Source: Psychromicrobium silvestre
GTDB taxonomy: Bacteria; Actinomycetota; Actinomycetes; Actinomycetales; Micrococcaceae
Direction of reading: 5' to 3'
NCBI RefSeq assembly: GCF_013408295.1
Contig: NZ_JACBYQ010000002.1
Span: 1,413,250 to 1,477,249 of the forward strand
DNA length: 64,000 nt
Made by a program: the position numbers and the translations under genes. This document shows positions 16,186 to 25,813 of the stretch, in pieces (the first letter of the stretch is position 1; each line of letters starts with the position of its first letter). The notes beneath the pieces were generated by a model. It saw nothing but the letters and a program-made list of their open reading frames with translations, was not told the DNA's origin and made no database searches.

Positions 16186-17939
16186 AATTTCAGTCCTGGA
16201 AGTGGTTGTTGGGGAGCCGAGTAGAGCAGTGCGTTCCTGCCGCTGGCGAGCAACTGAGCGATCGCCCATTGCCGTAAGCTACCGTCGCTCAGTCCCACCA
16301 GATCGCCGTAGACCAGGCTCAATTGGTTCTCCAGGCTGGCTAGCACGGTGTTTGGGGAGGTCAAGAACGCGGCGCTCAGCGGGAAGCCCGGCTGTTGGGC
16401 GGGTGCTTGCAGGCAGAGCGCCTGGAACTGGTTTTGCGCAGCCGACAGGGAGGCTTGATGGCTTGCCAATAGCTTGAGGGTGGAATCGGTGGCTTGCTGG
16501 GTTTCCATCCGGGTAGCGGCCACCTGGTAGGCATAGATGGCCTTTTGCTCAGCCAGTGCCACGGCGTTAAGCGCATCTTGGCTGGCGGGTGCTTGCTGGC
16601 TGGCGGAACTGGCCGTTCCGGCGCTGCTCGATGAGCTAGTAGAACAAGAGGACGACGGCGGCGCGGTCACGGTGGGGGCGCTCACCGCCGAATGCTTCAG
16701 TCCGGAAAGCTGAGCGAGGTACTGGCTGGCGATAACTTGCCCGGAACCCACCGAAGCAAGCAAACGGGCGAGGCCGGGATCAACCGAGGCCGAGGTGCTC
16801 AGATTGCTTTGTGCCGCAGCATCCAAGCCCGCCACAAACTCCGCAACAGTGGGTTTTTGGGTGCCCTGAGAGGTGCTCTGAGGGGTGGTCGAAGCGGTGA
16901 CAGTTGCCGTCGTCAGGCTCAAGGATTTAACCGCGGCGCTGAGTGTGCTTTCAGCGTTTTTCAGGGCGGGTAGCAGCGCAGCCTTGGGCGAGGCCGTCAA
17001 AAGTAACTGGGACTCGCTGAGTAGTTGCTGGGAAGAATTGAGAGCCTGCGAGCGGGCTTGTTCGGTGGCGGTGGGACCTGCCGGAACATTCGTTGCGACG
17101 GTGCTGCCGAGCGCCACTAAGAGCACCGCGAGCAAAGCCAGCAGCAACGCCCGGCGAGTCCAACGCCAGATTTTCCGACCAATTCGGTGCTCGGAGCCTT
17201 TGGCATCCTTAGCCAAGGCGCGCGCTGCGCTCCTGCTGCCCTCTTCCTTTTTTGCGGCCTCCTGGGCCCGCAGCGCCTGCCTGCTGGGTGCCTGCTCAGC
17301 AGGGGCGTCTTCAAAAGGGGCGTCTTCAAAAGGGGCCTGCTCAGAAGGGGCCTGCTCAATCGGCTCGGCCGCCGGGGTCGATTCTGGTTCAAGTTTTGGT
17401 TCTGTGACCGGCACCAGGGCTGGTTTTGGCTCTGTCGCGAGGGACGGCTCTTCGACTGGCCCCGGAGCTGCCAGGAAAGCGGGTTCTGCCTCGACGTTCG
17501 CCAAGGGGGGACTCGCGGGCTCCAGGGCAGGAGCTAGCCCAAAGTCATCGAACTGGTAGCTCTCCACCGGGGTTTCACTGGCTGGAGTGTCCTCTTCGGA
17601 CCCTGTCTCTTGAAGCGGTTCCTCCAGAGTTGGTTGCTCTTGAGCGGGCTCGACTGCGGTTTCCGACTGAGGACTGGATTCGGTCGAGGCAGTTTGGAGG
17701 ACTTTTGTCTCGGGCTCTGCCGGGACAACCGCGGGCAGAGTCGGTGGCCCTGCAGGCGCGCTGGCCCGCCTTGATTTTCCGCGTTTGCTGACCCTGATTT
17801 GCGGCGCCAAGCCCGCCGCCGCGGTGACCTCGGCAGCTTCGGTTGCGCCGCGGTCGAACTCTTGGGGCGCGGTGGGCTGCTGCATGGCCATCGGGTCAGT
17901 CACGGCTTCGATCATGCCATGTTCGTATCCGCAATGCAT
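16182..17939 (-). CDS. Membrane-anchored protein with ferritin-like DUF4439-type domain and long acidic N-terminus
   Basis: The 585-residue protein has three parts. Residues 1 to about 270 are disordered, rich in Pro, Ala and Glu, with short repeats such as 'APFEDAPFEDAPAEQAPS'. One membrane helix ('RRALLLALLAVLLVALGSTVAT') follows a basic stretch. An extracytoplasmic part then runs through a Ser/Thr-rich linker to a helical C-terminal domain of about 140 residues ('LNAVALAEQKAIYAYQVAATRM', 'LASHQASLSAAQNQFQAL') that looks like ferritin-like DUF4439. ATG at M1 or the internal Met at residue 9 could be the start. It is divergent from rimP with 94 bases between. The function is unknown; the topology is inferred. 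Confidence 0.65.
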   Translation of the reverse strand: MHCGYEHGMIEAVTDPMAMQQPTAPQEFDRGATEAAEVTAAAGLAPQIRVSKRGKSRRASAPAGPPTLPAVVPAEPETKVLQTASTESSPQSETAVEPAQEQPTLEEPLQETGSEEDTPASETPVESYQFDDFGLAPALEPASPPLANVEAEPAFLAAPGPVEEPSLATEPKPALVPVTEPKLEPESTPAAEPIEQAPSEQAPFEDAPFEDAPAEQAPSRQALRAQEAAKKEEGSRSAARALAKDAKGSEHRIGRKIWRWTRRALLLALLAVLLVALGSTVATNVPAGPTATEQARSQALNSSQQLLSESQLLLTASPKAALLPALKNAESTLSAAVKSLSLTTATVTASTTPQSTSQGTQKPTVAEFVAGLDAAAQSNLSTSASVDPGLARLLASVGSGQVIASQYLAQLSGLKHSAVSAPTVTAPPSSSCSTSSSSSAGTASSASQQAPASQDALNAVALAEQKAIYAYQVAATRMETQQATDSTLKLLASHQASLSAAQNQFQALCLQAPAQQPGFPLSAAFLTSPNTVLASLENQLSLVYGDLVGLSDGSLRQWAIAQLLASGRNALLYSAPQQPLPGLKL

Positions 17940-18033
17940 CCGATACCGAACTCACCACCCCGTGCGCTTGATAAGCTATACATTTACAACATCATCACGT
18001 GGCGGCCGCTGAGGGCGCAGGAGGGCTTTGAGT

Positions 18034-18597
18034 ATGTCCAAGCCGGATCGCTCGCAGCGGCTCTATAGCCTGCTTGAACCTATTGTGATCGAACAGGGTC
18101 TCTACCTGGAAGATGTTAGCGAGCACCTCGCGGGGGCGCAGCGCACGGTACAGGTGGTCGTTGATCTGCCGGAGACCGAAGGTGGCAGCGTGAGCCTGGA
18201 CGCCATCGCGGAGATCGCCCAGCAGCTTTCCGCGGCCTTGGACCAGGACCCCGAAGATGATGGCAAGCCCTATGACCTTGAGGTTTCCTCTCCCGGAGTG
18301 AGCAGGCCGCTCACCGAGCTCAGGCACTGGCGCCGGGCACTTGGCAGAATGGTTCGGGTGAACGTCCTGCAAGGAGAAAATCTCAGCGGGCGGCTGGTTG
18401 AGGTGCAGGAAAAGGGGATACTCCTGCGCTCGGAGCGAATCATCAAAAAAGGTATGAAACCAAAAATTTCCGAGCCCGAATTCATCGGTTTCGAAAAAAT
18501 CCGTCGAGGCAATGTCGAGGTGGAATTCGCTCAGGCGGAGGATGCCGGAACGCACGAACAGCTCGGGGAAGAACCCGATCAGAAAGGTCAGGAATGA
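18034..18597 (+). CDS. rimP: Ribosome maturation factor RimP
   Basis: Assists maturation of the 30S subunit. The 187-residue protein has the two-domain RimP pattern: an N-terminal alpha/beta domain ('[25 protein letters not shown]', '[16 protein letters not shown]', '[30 protein letters not shown]') and a C-terminal SH3-like barrel ('[18 protein letters not shown]'). ATG 18034 follows AGGAGG with 9-base spacing, preferred over TTG 18028. It heads the classical rimP-nusA-ylxR-infB operon, with nusA starting one base after its stop. Confidence 0.95.
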   Translation: MSKPDRSQRLYSLLEPIVIEQGLYLEDVSEHLAGAQRTVQVVVDLPETEGGSVSLDAIAEIAQQLSAALDQDPEDDGKPYDLEVSSPGVSRPLTELRHWRRALGRMVRVNVLQGENLSGRLVEVQEKGILLRSERIIKKGMKPKISEPEFIGFEKIRRGNVEVEFAQAEDAGTHEQLGEEPDQKGQE

Positions 18598-18598
18598 G

Positions 18599-19588
18599 AT
18601 GGATATTGACATGAGCGCGCTGCGTTTGCTGGAGCGCGAACGTGAGATTCCGCTGGAAAAGCTCATTCCGACCATTGAGCAGGCACTCCTGGTGGCCTAT
18701 CACAAGACTCCGGGTGCCATTGATCAGGCGCGGGCAGAACTGGATAGGAAGAGCGGCCACGTCACCATCTGGGCTGCCGAACTGGACGACGACGGCGCCA
18801 CGGTCGGCGAATTTGACGACACCCCAGAGGGCTTTGGACGGATTGCCGCCAGTACTGCGCGGCAGATCATCCTGCAAAGACTCCGTGATGTTGAAGACGA
18901 TAACGTGCTGGGTGAGTTCCGCGGCAAAGAAGGAGAGCTAGTCTCCGGGCAGATCCAGCAGGGCCACAACCCGCATATGGTTCAGGTGAACTTGGGCACC
19001 GTTGAGGCTGTGCTGCCGCCCACCGAGCAATCACCTGGGGAGCGTTACCTGCACGGAAACCGGCTGCGTGCTTTTGTGATCGATGTGCGCCGTGGACCGA
19101 AGGGACCGTCCATTACGCTGTCTCGTTCGCACCCGGGTCTGGTGCGCAAGCTCTTCGAGTTGGAAGTCCCGGAAATCGCAGATAAGTCCGTGGAGATCGT
19201 TGCGCTGGCCCGTGAAGCAGGTCACCGCACCAAAATTGCTGTCAAGGCTAATCAGCCGGGTATTAATGCCAAGGGTGCCTGCATCGGAGAAATGGGCGCC
19301 CGAGTGCGTGCGGTGATGAACGAATTGAACGACGAGAAGATCGATATCGTTGATTTCAGTGATGATCCCGCGACTTTCATCGCGAGCTCGCTTTCACCCT
19401 CGAGGGTCAATTCGGTGACCATTGTCGATGAATCCGCCCGCTCCGCCCGTGTTGTGGTGCCGGATTATCAGCTCTCCTTGGCCATCGGCAAGGAAGGTCA
19501 GAATGCCCGGCTGGCGGCGAAACTGACCGGTTGGCGGATCGACATTCTTTCCGATGCGGCTGCTAGCGAATCCTCCGATCCTAGCTAG
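18599..19588 (+). CDS. nusA: Transcription termination/antitermination factor NusA
   Basis: Binds RNA polymerase and nascent RNA to control pausing and termination. The 329-residue protein has the NusA N-terminal domain (residues 1 to about 105, '[27 protein letters not shown]'), an S1 domain ('[22 protein letters not shown]') and two KH domains ('[26 protein letters not shown]' and '[23 protein letters not shown]'). The acidic C-terminal repeats of E. coli NusA are absent, as usual in actinobacteria. ATG 18599 lies one base after the rimP stop; the longer frame upstream is inside rimP. Confidence 0.97.
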   Translation: MDIDMSALRLLEREREIPLEKLIPTIEQALLVAYHKTPGAIDQARAELDRKSGHVTIWAAELDDDGATVGEFDDTPEGFGRIAASTARQIILQRLRDVEDDNVLGEFRGKEGELVSGQIQQGHNPHMVQVNLGTVEAVLPPTEQSPGERYLHGNRLRAFVIDVRRGPKGPSITLSRSHPGLVRKLFELEVPEIADKSVEIVALAREAGHRTKIAVKANQPGINAKGACIGEMGARVRAVMNELNDEKIDIVDFSDDPATFIASSLSPSRVNSVTIVDESARSARVVVPDYQLSLAIGKEGQNARLAAKLTGWRIDILSDAAASESSDPS

Positions 19589-19752
19589 AACCCTCGGCCG
19601 GCGTTCCACAGGACTGAGCCAAAACCGGCACTTGGGCCGGAGCGGGATTGGGATTGGTGCCAGCCGGAGGGCTAGAATGGATGCGGCCGGGTCTTTCGAC
19701 CGCAGCATTTCCCCTCAGGTATAGCAACCAAGGTGTAGTAGAAGGTTCCATA

Positions 19753-20049
19753 GTGTCTAACACACCGATGCGCACCTGCGTGGGATGCCGTCGTCGTGAT
19801 ATCCAGCCGAATTTGCTACGGGTGGTGAGGACCTCGATCGGTTCACTCGAAACAGATCCTCAACGGCGCTTGGCAGGCCGGGGTGCTTGGTTGCACCCTA
19901 AGAAGGACTGCCTTGAACTGGCACTCAAACGGCGTGGCTTCGCCCGGACTTTTAGAGGTCCGGTCGATACCGGGCCGATTGAAAAGCAACTAACCGAAGC
20001 AATAGCACGACACGAACTAATCCAACCTGAAAGCGGGTCAGAAAACTGA
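19753..20049 (+). CDS. ylxR: YlxR/RnpM family RNA-binding protein (DUF448)
   Basis: The 98-residue protein starts 'MSNTPMRTCVGCRRRD', carries the family signature 'GRGAWLHPKKDCLELALKRRGFARTFR' and lies between nusA and infB, its standard place. YlxR binds RNA and in Bacillus modulates RNase P. GTG 19753 follows AGAAGG with 8-base spacing. The 164-base gap from nusA contains a GC-rich hairpin and a possible -10 'TAGAAT' near 19672, so an internal promoter is possible. Confidence 0.92.
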   Translation: MSNTPMRTCVGCRRRDIQPNLLRVVRTSIGSLETDPQRRLAGRGAWLHPKKDCLELALKRRGFARTFRGPVDTGPIEKQLTEAIARHELIQPESGSEN

Positions 20050-20206
20050 TGGAAACCCGATGAGTACCCAGCGATGAGTGCCGAACTGCGAGCTAAGCAA
20101 TGAGAATTTTATTGCGCTCAAAAGTTGGCCATTCCCCGGTGGAAACCCAACCTAAGAATTAGATGGTTCGTGCCTGACTCGGTGCGAGCCGAGACAGGAG
20201 TAAAGC

Positions 20207-23014
20207 GTGGCCAAGGCCCGTGTACATGAGCTCGCCAAAGAGCTCGGAATCAGTTCCAAAGACGCAGTAGCGAAGCTGCAAGAACTGGGCGAATTCGTTC
20301 GCTCAGCATCATCGACCATTGAAGCGCCGGTGGTGAAGAAACTTCGCGAAGCCTTCCCGAACGTGGCACCAGCCGCCAAGGAAGAGGCTCCTAAAGCAGC
20401 AGCCAAACCGGCTCCTAAAGCGCCGGTTAAAGCTGTCGAAACACCGGTTGCACCGGAGGTCAAGACCGAGGCGCCCGTCGTCGCGGAAACGGCACCAGCA
20501 CCGGCTCCCAGCCAGCGCCCGAGTGCTACGCCCGCGGCTCAGCCGAACGGCGCTCCGCGTCCCGGTAATAATCCCTTCGCAACTTCTCAGGGCATGCCGC
20601 GTGCCGGTGCGCCCGCTGAAGGCGAACGACCTGCCGCCCCGGCTGCACCGCGTCCCGGTGGTACCGCTGGTCCCCGTCCGGGCGATCAGCGTGCTCCGCG
20701 TCCCGGTGGCTCCGGTGGTCCGCGCCCGGGTAACAACCCCTTTGCCTCCTCGCAGGGCATGCCGCGTGCCGGTGCCCGTCCGGATGGCGAACGCCCCGGT
20801 GGCCCGCGCCCCGGTGCCGGTAGCCCCCGTCCGGGTGCTTCCGCAGGTCCCCGTCCAGGCGGCTCCGGTGGTCCGCGTCCCGGTGGTGGCAACCGGCCAA
20901 CTCCCGGCATGATGCCGAACCGCACCGAGCGTCCCGCAGCGGGTGCTCGTGGCGGCGCGGCTGGTGCCGGCGGCCCAGGTCGTGGCGGCGGTGCCCGCCC
21001 CGGTGGAGCCCCAGGTGGCGCACCGGGTGGCGCTCCCGCAGGCGGTGGCTTCGGTAAGGGCGGTCGCGGTCGCGGCGGCACTCAGGGTGCCTTCGGTAAG
21101 GGAGGCGCCGGTCGCGGTAAGCAGCGCAAGTCGAAGCGGGCGAAGCGGCAAGAGCTGGAGCAGATGAGTGCTCCGTCGCTGGGCGGCGTGTCCGTACCCA
21201 GAGGCGATGGCAACACCGTGGTCCGCTTGCGCCGTGGCTCCTCGATCACCGATTTCGCCGATAAGATCGAGGCGAATCCGGCAGCACTGGTAACCGTGCT
21301 CTTCCACTTGGGTGAGATGGCAACCGCCACACAGTCGCTCGATGAAGACACCTTTGCCCTGCTTGGTGAAGAACTTGGTTACAAGTTGCAGGTGGTTTCC
21401 CCCGAGGACGAAGAGCGCGAGCTGCTTTCCAGCTTCGACATCGACTTCGAGGCCGAACTGGACGCCGAAGGCGACGAGGATCTACAGGCTCGTCCGCCGG
21501 TTGTTACCGTGATGGGTCACGTTGACCACGGTAAGACTCGCTTGCTCGATGCGATCCGTAACTCGGACGTAATGGCCGACGAACACGGTGGCATCACCCA
21601 GCACATCGGTGCCTACCAGGTCAACCACGAGCACGAAGGTGAACTCCGTAAGATCACCTTCATCGATACCCCGGGTCACGAGGCGTTCACCGCCATGCGT
21701 GCCCGTGGCGCTCGGGTTACCGATATCGCCATCTTGGTGGTCGCAGCGGACGACGGCGTGATGCCGCAGACCGTTGAGGCGCTCAACCACGCCCAGGCAG
21801 CCAATGTGCCGATCGTGGTCGCAGTGAACAAGATCGATAAGGAAGGCGCGAACCCGGAGAAGATCCGTGGCCAGCTCACCGAATACGGACTGGTTCCCGA
21901 AGATTATGGTGGAGACACCATGTTCGTGGACGTCTCCGCGCGGCAGAACCTGAATATCGACAACCTGCTTGAAGCCGTCATGCTTACGGCCGATGCAGCC
22001 CTCGATCTGCGGGCAAACCCGGATAAGGACGCCCGCGGCATCGCGATCGAAGCGAACCTTGATAAGGGTCGTGGCTCGGTGGCTACGGTGCTGGTGCAGT
22101 CCGGCACGCTGAAGGTTGGCGACACCATCGTGGCGGGTACCGCTCATGGTCGCGTTCGTGCGATGTTCGACGAGGACGGCGTGGCCGTTGAAGAGGCAGG
22201 CCCCTCGCGGCCTGTGCAGGTGCTTGGCCTGTCCTCGGTGCCCAGCGCCGGCGACACTTTCTTCGTCACCAGCGACGAGCGGACCGCACGTCAGATTGCC
22301 GAGAAGCGTGAAGCTGCCGACCGTAACGCAGCGCTGGCCAAGCGTCGTAAGAGGATCAGCCTCGAGGACTTCGATCAGGCCGTTGCCGACGGCAAGGTGG
22401 ATACCCTCAACCTCATCCTCAAGGGCGATGTCTCCGGTGCTGTTGAAGCGCTTGAGGATTCCTTGCTCAAGATCGATGTGGGCGAAGGCGTGCAGTTGCG
22501 CGTTATCCACCGTGGTGTTGGTGCGATCACCCAGAACGACGTCAACCTGGCGACCGTGGACAACGCGATCATCATTGGCTTCAACGTCAAGCCTGCCGAG
22601 CGGGTGGCTGAACTGGCCGACCGCGAAGGCGTCGATATGCGCTTCTACTCGGTCATCTACGCAGCGATCGACGATATCGAGCTGGCTCTCAAGGGCATGC
22701 TCAAGCCGGAATACGAAGAGGTCCAGTTGGGAACCGCGGAAATCCGCGAGATCTTCCGCTCCTCCAAGTTCGGCAATATCGCAGGCTCGATTGTGCGCAG
22801 CGGCTTGATTCGACGCAATGCCAAGGCTCGGGTGCTCCGCAACGGCAACGTTATCGGGGAAAACCTCACCGTGGATTCGCTCAAGCGGTTCAAGGACGAT
22901 GCTACCGAGGTCCGCGAGGGCTTCGAATGCGGTATCGGCCTGGGATCGTTCAACGATCTGCAGCTCGAGGACATTATCGAGACCTTCGAAATGCGCGAAA
23001 AGCCACGCGTCTAA
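20207..23014 (+). CDS. infB: Translation initiation factor IF-2
   Basis: GTPase that places fMet-tRNA on the 30S subunit. The 935-residue protein begins with an IF2_N domain ('[26 protein letters not shown]'). A long Pro/Gly/Arg/Ala low-complexity region (about residues 60-310, many PRPGG units) then leads into a second IF2_N-like segment ('[25 protein letters not shown]'). The GTPase domain has G1 'GHVDHGKT' (437-444), G3 'DTPGHEAF' and G4 'NKID'. Domains II to IV follow and end at '[14 protein letters not shown]'. The GTG start has an AGGAG ribosome-binding site. The low-complexity linker is typical of actinobacterial IF-2. Confidence 0.98.
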   Translation: MAKARVHELAKELGISSKDAVAKLQELGEFVRSASSTIEAPVVKKLREAFPNVAPAAKEEAPKAAAKPAPKAPVKAVETPVAPEVKTEAPVVAETAPAPAPSQRPSATPAAQPNGAPRPGNNPFATSQGMPRAGAPAEGERPAAPAAPRPGGTAGPRPGDQRAPRPGGSGGPRPGNNPFASSQGMPRAGARPDGERPGGPRPGAGSPRPGASAGPRPGGSGGPRPGGGNRPTPGMMPNRTERPAAGARGGAAGAGGPGRGGGARPGGAPGGAPGGAPAGGGFGKGGRGRGGTQGAFGKGGAGRGKQRKSKRAKRQELEQMSAPSLGGVSVPRGDGNTVVRLRRGSSITDFADKIEANPAALVTVLFHLGEMATATQSLDEDTFALLGEELGYKLQVVSPEDEERELLSSFDIDFEAELDAEGDEDLQARPPVVTVMGHVDHGKTRLLDAIRNSDVMADEHGGITQHIGAYQVNHEHEGELRKITFIDTPGHEAFTAMRARGARVTDIAILVVAADDGVMPQTVEALNHAQAANVPIVVAVNKIDKEGANPEKIRGQLTEYGLVPEDYGGDTMFVDVSARQNLNIDNLLEAVMLTADAALDLRANPDKDARGIAIEANLDKGRGSVATVLVQSGTLKVGDTIVAGTAHGRVRAMFDEDGVAVEEAGPSRPVQVLGLSSVPSAGDTFFVTSDERTARQIAEKREAADRNAALAKRRKRISLEDFDQAVADGKVDTLNLILKGDVSGAVEALEDSLLKIDVGEGVQLRVIHRGVGAITQNDVNLATVDNAIIIGFNVKPAERVAELADREGVDMRFYSVIYAAIDDIELALKGMLKPEYEEVQLGTAEIREIFRSSKFGNIAGSIVRSGLIRRNAKARVLRNGNVIGENLTVDSLKRFKDDATEVREGFECGIGLGSFNDLQLEDIIETFEMREKPRV

Positions 23015-23031
23015 ATCATCTCGCAGTCCAA

Positions 23032-23089
23032 CCAGATGTGGGGTCCTGCCCGCTCCGCGGTGCCCACCACACCCTGACCCCACATCTGG
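23032..23089. repeat. Palindrome E between infB and rbfA
   Basis: Perfect 14-bp arms, CCAGATGTGGGGTC (23032-23045) and GACCCCACATCTGG (23076-23089), flank a 30-base GC-rich loop. It starts 17 bases after the infB stop. No T-run follows. Only one copy is present in the window, but its architecture matches families A to D. Confidence 0.8.
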
Positions 23090-23122
23090 CCCGGACCGCT
23101 ACAAGATTGTAGGAGGAACACT

Positions 23123-23569
23123 ATGGTTGATCCCGCACGGGCTGCACGATTGGCCCAACGTATCAAAGTGATCGTCGCGGAGGCACTGCGCAAGCAGGTG
23201 AAAGAACCCGGCGTGGAGAACATCACGCTCACCGAGGCTCGGGTTACCAATGACTTGCAGCACGCCACGCTGTATTACACAATTTTTGGTGATGCGGAAG
23301 CTAAGGCTGAAGCCACCGCATCTTTGGAGAAATCCAGGGGCATCTTGCGTCGTGAGGTGGGTAAGAACCTCACCATCCGGCTCACGCCAACCCTGGAGTT
23401 CATCGCGGATGAGATTCCGGAGACGGCGACGCATCTGGAGGAACTGATCCGCGAAGCCAAGGTGCGCGACGCCGAGACGGCCGCTCAGGCTGCCAAGGCT
23501 AACTTTGCTGGGGAAGCCGATCCCTATAAGAAGCCGGTCGAAGAATCTGAGGATTCCGAAGAGGAGTAA
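23123..23569 (+). CDS. rbfA: 30S ribosome-binding factor A
   Basis: Needed for 16S rRNA 5' end maturation. The 148-residue protein shows the KH-like RbfA fold: 'DPARAARLAQRIKVIVAEALRKQVKEPG', 'ITLTEARVTNDLQHATLYYTIFG', and 'GILRREVGKNLTIRLTPTLEFIADEIPETATHLEELI'. Its acidic C-terminal tail is ordinary for actinobacteria. The start ATG 23123 follows 'GTAGGAGGAACACT'. It is normally cotranscribed with infB; here palindrome E stands between the two. Confidence 0.96.
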   Translation: MVDPARAARLAQRIKVIVAEALRKQVKEPGVENITLTEARVTNDLQHATLYYTIFGDAEAKAEATASLEKSRGILRREVGKNLTIRLTPTLEFIADEIPETATHLEELIREAKVRDAETAAQAAKANFAGEADPYKKPVEESEDSEEE

Positions 23570-23588
23570 ACCTCCCGCGCCTTTGGAA

Positions 23589-23725
23589 CCCAGTTGTCCC
23601 ACTCGTTGGTACGGAAGTTGCAGAAGTTCGGCAAATTTTGCCACATCTGTAACTCTGGTAACACTCAGTGGGACAACTGGGTCCGCTGGGTTTGCTAGAG
23701 CAGCTGGATTGGGTGGGACAGCTGG
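23589..23725. repeat. Palindromic repeat family C, copy 2, with a partial third arm
   Basis: Perfect 15-bp arms, CCCAGTTGTCCCACT (23589-23603) and AGTGGGACAACTGGG (23667-23681), enclose an interior related to copy 1 at 4219 (GCAGAAGTTCGGC, CACATC, GGTAACACT). A further GTGGGACAGCTGG at 23713-23725 matches the reverse complement of the copy 1 left arm, so the element looks composite. It lies in the gap between the convergent rbfA and aminotransferase genes and reaches the latter's stop codon. Confidence 0.85.
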
Positions 23726-23726
23726 A

Positions 23727-24866
23727 TCAGGGCTGGGGAATCCTGGAGATGCCCTCCAGCAACTCGGCGGTATCGCCGCAGAGCGCGATCCGAACCCAAC
23801 CTTCGCCCTGGCTGCCGAAGGCTGTTCCCGGTGCCAACGCCACGCCGTCGGACGCTAAGAATCCGTGCACCCACTTTCGCACATCTCCGCCGCTGACATG
23901 GGAGACATCAGCCCAGAGGTAGAACGCTCCCTGCGCCTCCAAAAAGCGGATACCGCGGGATCGAAGTGCGGCTTCCGCCGCGTCTCGATTGGCGCGATAG
24001 TGTTCGCGCGCGGCATCGACATAGTCCTGGGGCCCGGTCAAAGCGGCCAGGGCAGCATACTGAGCGGGAGTGCTGACACAGGAAAAGGTCGATTCCACCG
24101 TGCTGGCCACGGTGCCCGCCATCTCGGGTGGGGTGAGGAGCGCACCCACCCGAATGCCGGTCAGACCATAGGTCTTCGACGCCGTCCAGGAAACCAAAAC
24201 CCGTCCGTCGGTATCGAAGCGGACCGGGCTAATATGGGGCAAATCAAAGGTGAAAGCCTCGTAGCATTCATCAGAAACCAGCCATAGATCGTGTTTGCGC
24301 GCCAGCTCAACCAGCGCCTCGGTGAGTTCGGCACTGAGCACCGCACCCAGCGGATTCGAGGGCGAATTGAGTACCAAGACCTTGGTGCGTGAGGTGATCT
24401 GAGCCTCCACATCGGCCACCTGCGGTTGGAAACCGTGCTCGGCATGCAGCGGATAGCCCACCGGTGCCGCTCCCAATAAGCGACTGGTCATGCCGAAAGT
24501 CGGATAGCCCGGATTCGGGATCAACACCTCGTCCCCGGGGGAGAGCAGCAGGCTGAGCGCGAGATGCAGACCCTGTTGCGCACCGGCCGTGACAAAGATC
24601 CGGCTCGGCTCCACGCGCACCCCCTGATCGGCGAGTAGCCGGGCCGCAAAAGCTTCGCGTAGCGCCGGAAGGCCGCCGTTGGGCGTGTAGTTGGTCTCAT
24701 CCCGCAGTAGACAATCGATGCCGGCCTGCCGGATATGCATCGGCACCTCAAAGCCCGGTTCACCAATGCTGAGCACCAATGAATCCGGCCGTGCCCAGGC
24801 CGCTTCGGTGATCTCTCTGATCTGATTGGCGGGCAGTGCGTTGATATGGGCGGCGAGCGAAGGCAT
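23727..24866 (-). CDS. Class I/II PLP-dependent aminotransferase
   Basis: The 379-residue fold-type I aminotransferase shows 'LSIGEPGFEVP' at the N-terminus, 'TNYTPNGGLPALREA', 'AGAQQGLHLALSLLLSPGDEVLIPNPGYPTF', 'LNSPSNPLGAVLS' and the PLP lysine in 'SWTASKTYGLTGIRVG'. The terminal arginine region is 'GWVRIALCG'. Such enzymes use aspartate, alanine or aromatic amino acids; the substrate cannot be fixed here. ATG 24866 gives the family N-terminus; the upstream extension has no homology-like character and overlaps truB on the other strand. Only 23 bases separate it from the divergent truB start. Confidence 0.9.
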   Translation of the reverse strand: MPSLAAHINALPANQIREITEAAWARPDSLVLSIGEPGFEVPMHIRQAGIDCLLRDETNYTPNGGLPALREAFAARLLADQGVRVEPSRIFVTAGAQQGLHLALSLLLSPGDEVLIPNPGYPTFGMTSRLLGAAPVGYPLHAEHGFQPQVADVEAQITSRTKVLVLNSPSNPLGAVLSAELTEALVELARKHDLWLVSDECYEAFTFDLPHISPVRFDTDGRVLVSWTASKTYGLTGIRVGALLTPPEMAGTVASTVESTFSCVSTPAQYAALAALTGPQDYVDAAREHYRANRDAAEAALRSRGIRFLEAQGAFYLWADVSHVSGGDVRKWVHGFLASDGVALAPGTAFGSQGEGWVRIALCGDTAELLEGISRIPQP

Positions 24867-24889
24867 AGAGCCAACATATACTGAAAGGC

Positions 24890-25813
24890 GTGCTTTCAGG
24901 ACTCGTGATCGTCGATAAACCCCAGGGCTGGACCAGTCACGATGTGGTGGCCAAAATGCGGAGGCTCGCAGGTACCCGCAAGGTCGGCCACGCCGGCACC
25001 TTGGACCCAATGGCCACCGGTGTGTTGGTGATCGGGATCAATAAGGCCACCCGATTGCTTACCTATATCGTCGGCACCTCCAAGACCTACACCACCACGA
25101 TTCGGCTAGGGCAATCCACGGTCACCGACGATGCCGAAGGGGAAACAACAAGCATCAGTACGACGACGGCGCTCACCGAGCAGCAGATCCGGCAGGCGAT
25201 AGCGGGACTCACCGGCGAAATCCAGCAGGTGCCCAGCAGCGTGAGCGCCATTAAGGTCAATGGCGAACGCTCCTATGCTCGGGTCCGTGCCGGGGAAGAG
25301 GTGGAACTGGCAGCCCGCGCCGTGACCATCGAACGGTTCGAACTGCATGAACTGCGCAGAGGCCAGGCCGAGGGGATGGAGTTCGTCGATCTCGACGCCA
25401 CGGTGGAATGTTCCTCGGGCACCTATATTCGTGCCTTGGCCCGCGACCTCGGCCAGCAGCTCAGCGTTGGCGGGCATCTGACGGCTCTGCGCCGGACCGC
25501 CGTCGGGCCCTATTCAATTGATCAGGCCAGGAGCCTGGAACAGCTCGAAGAGGACCTCGGTGTGCTGGAAATGGGACAGGCTGCCAGGGCGCTCATGCCG
25601 GTGCGCGAGTTGAGCCAAGAAGAAACCATCGAGCTGTCCTTTGGTCGCCGGATTCCGGCAGGCGAATTGCCGCCACCTAGCCAGCCGGTCGCCGCCTTCG
25701 CCCCCGACGGCACCTTGGTGGCGCTTTTAGAGGATCCGGGTCAGGCGGGGAAAAACGCCAAGGCGGTTTTGGTTTTCGCTCCGGCCGAGAACGCGGTGGG
25801 AGGGAAAGCATGA
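24890..25813 (+). CDS. truB: tRNA pseudouridine-55 synthase
   Basis: Makes pseudouridine in the T-loop of tRNAs. The 307-residue protein has the opening 'GLVIVDKPQGWTSHDVVAKMRRLAGTRKVGHAGTLDPMATGVLVIG' with the catalytic Asp in 'GTLDPMATG', then 'VPSSVSAIKVNGERSYARVRAGEEVEL' and 'CSSGTYIRALARDLGQQL'. A C-terminal PUA-like extension follows. GTG 24890 lies 8 bases after a TATACT hexamer (24877-24882), so the message may be leaderless. The next gene overlaps its stop by 4 bases (ATGA). Confidence 0.96.
   Translation: MLSGLVIVDKPQGWTSHDVVAKMRRLAGTRKVGHAGTLDPMATGVLVIGINKATRLLTYIVGTSKTYTTTIRLGQSTVTDDAEGETTSISTTTALTEQQIRQAIAGLTGEIQQVPSSVSAIKVNGERSYARVRAGEEVELAARAVTIERFELHELRRGQAEGMEFVDLDATVECSSGTYIRALARDLGQQLSVGGHLTALRRTAVGPYSIDQARSLEQLEEDLGVLEMGQAARALMPVRELSQEETIELSFGRRIPAGELPPPSQPVAAFAPDGTLVALLEDPGQAGKNAKAVLVFAPAENAVGGKA

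Noticed and set aside
16186..16269. Longer N-terminus for the APH-like kinase
   Set aside because: The extension lies wholly inside the upstream coding gene; GTG 16185 gives the common GTGA coupling and the expected length.
20560..21120. Apparent tandem repeat array rich in CCGGGTGG-like units
   Set aside because: It is the in-frame Pro/Gly/Arg low-complexity linker of IF-2, normal for actinobacteria.
21482..23083. Minus-strand open frame of 533 codons opposite infB
   Set aside because: It lies fully antisense to the conserved IF-2 GTPase region, with His/Asp-rich composition typical of shadow frames.
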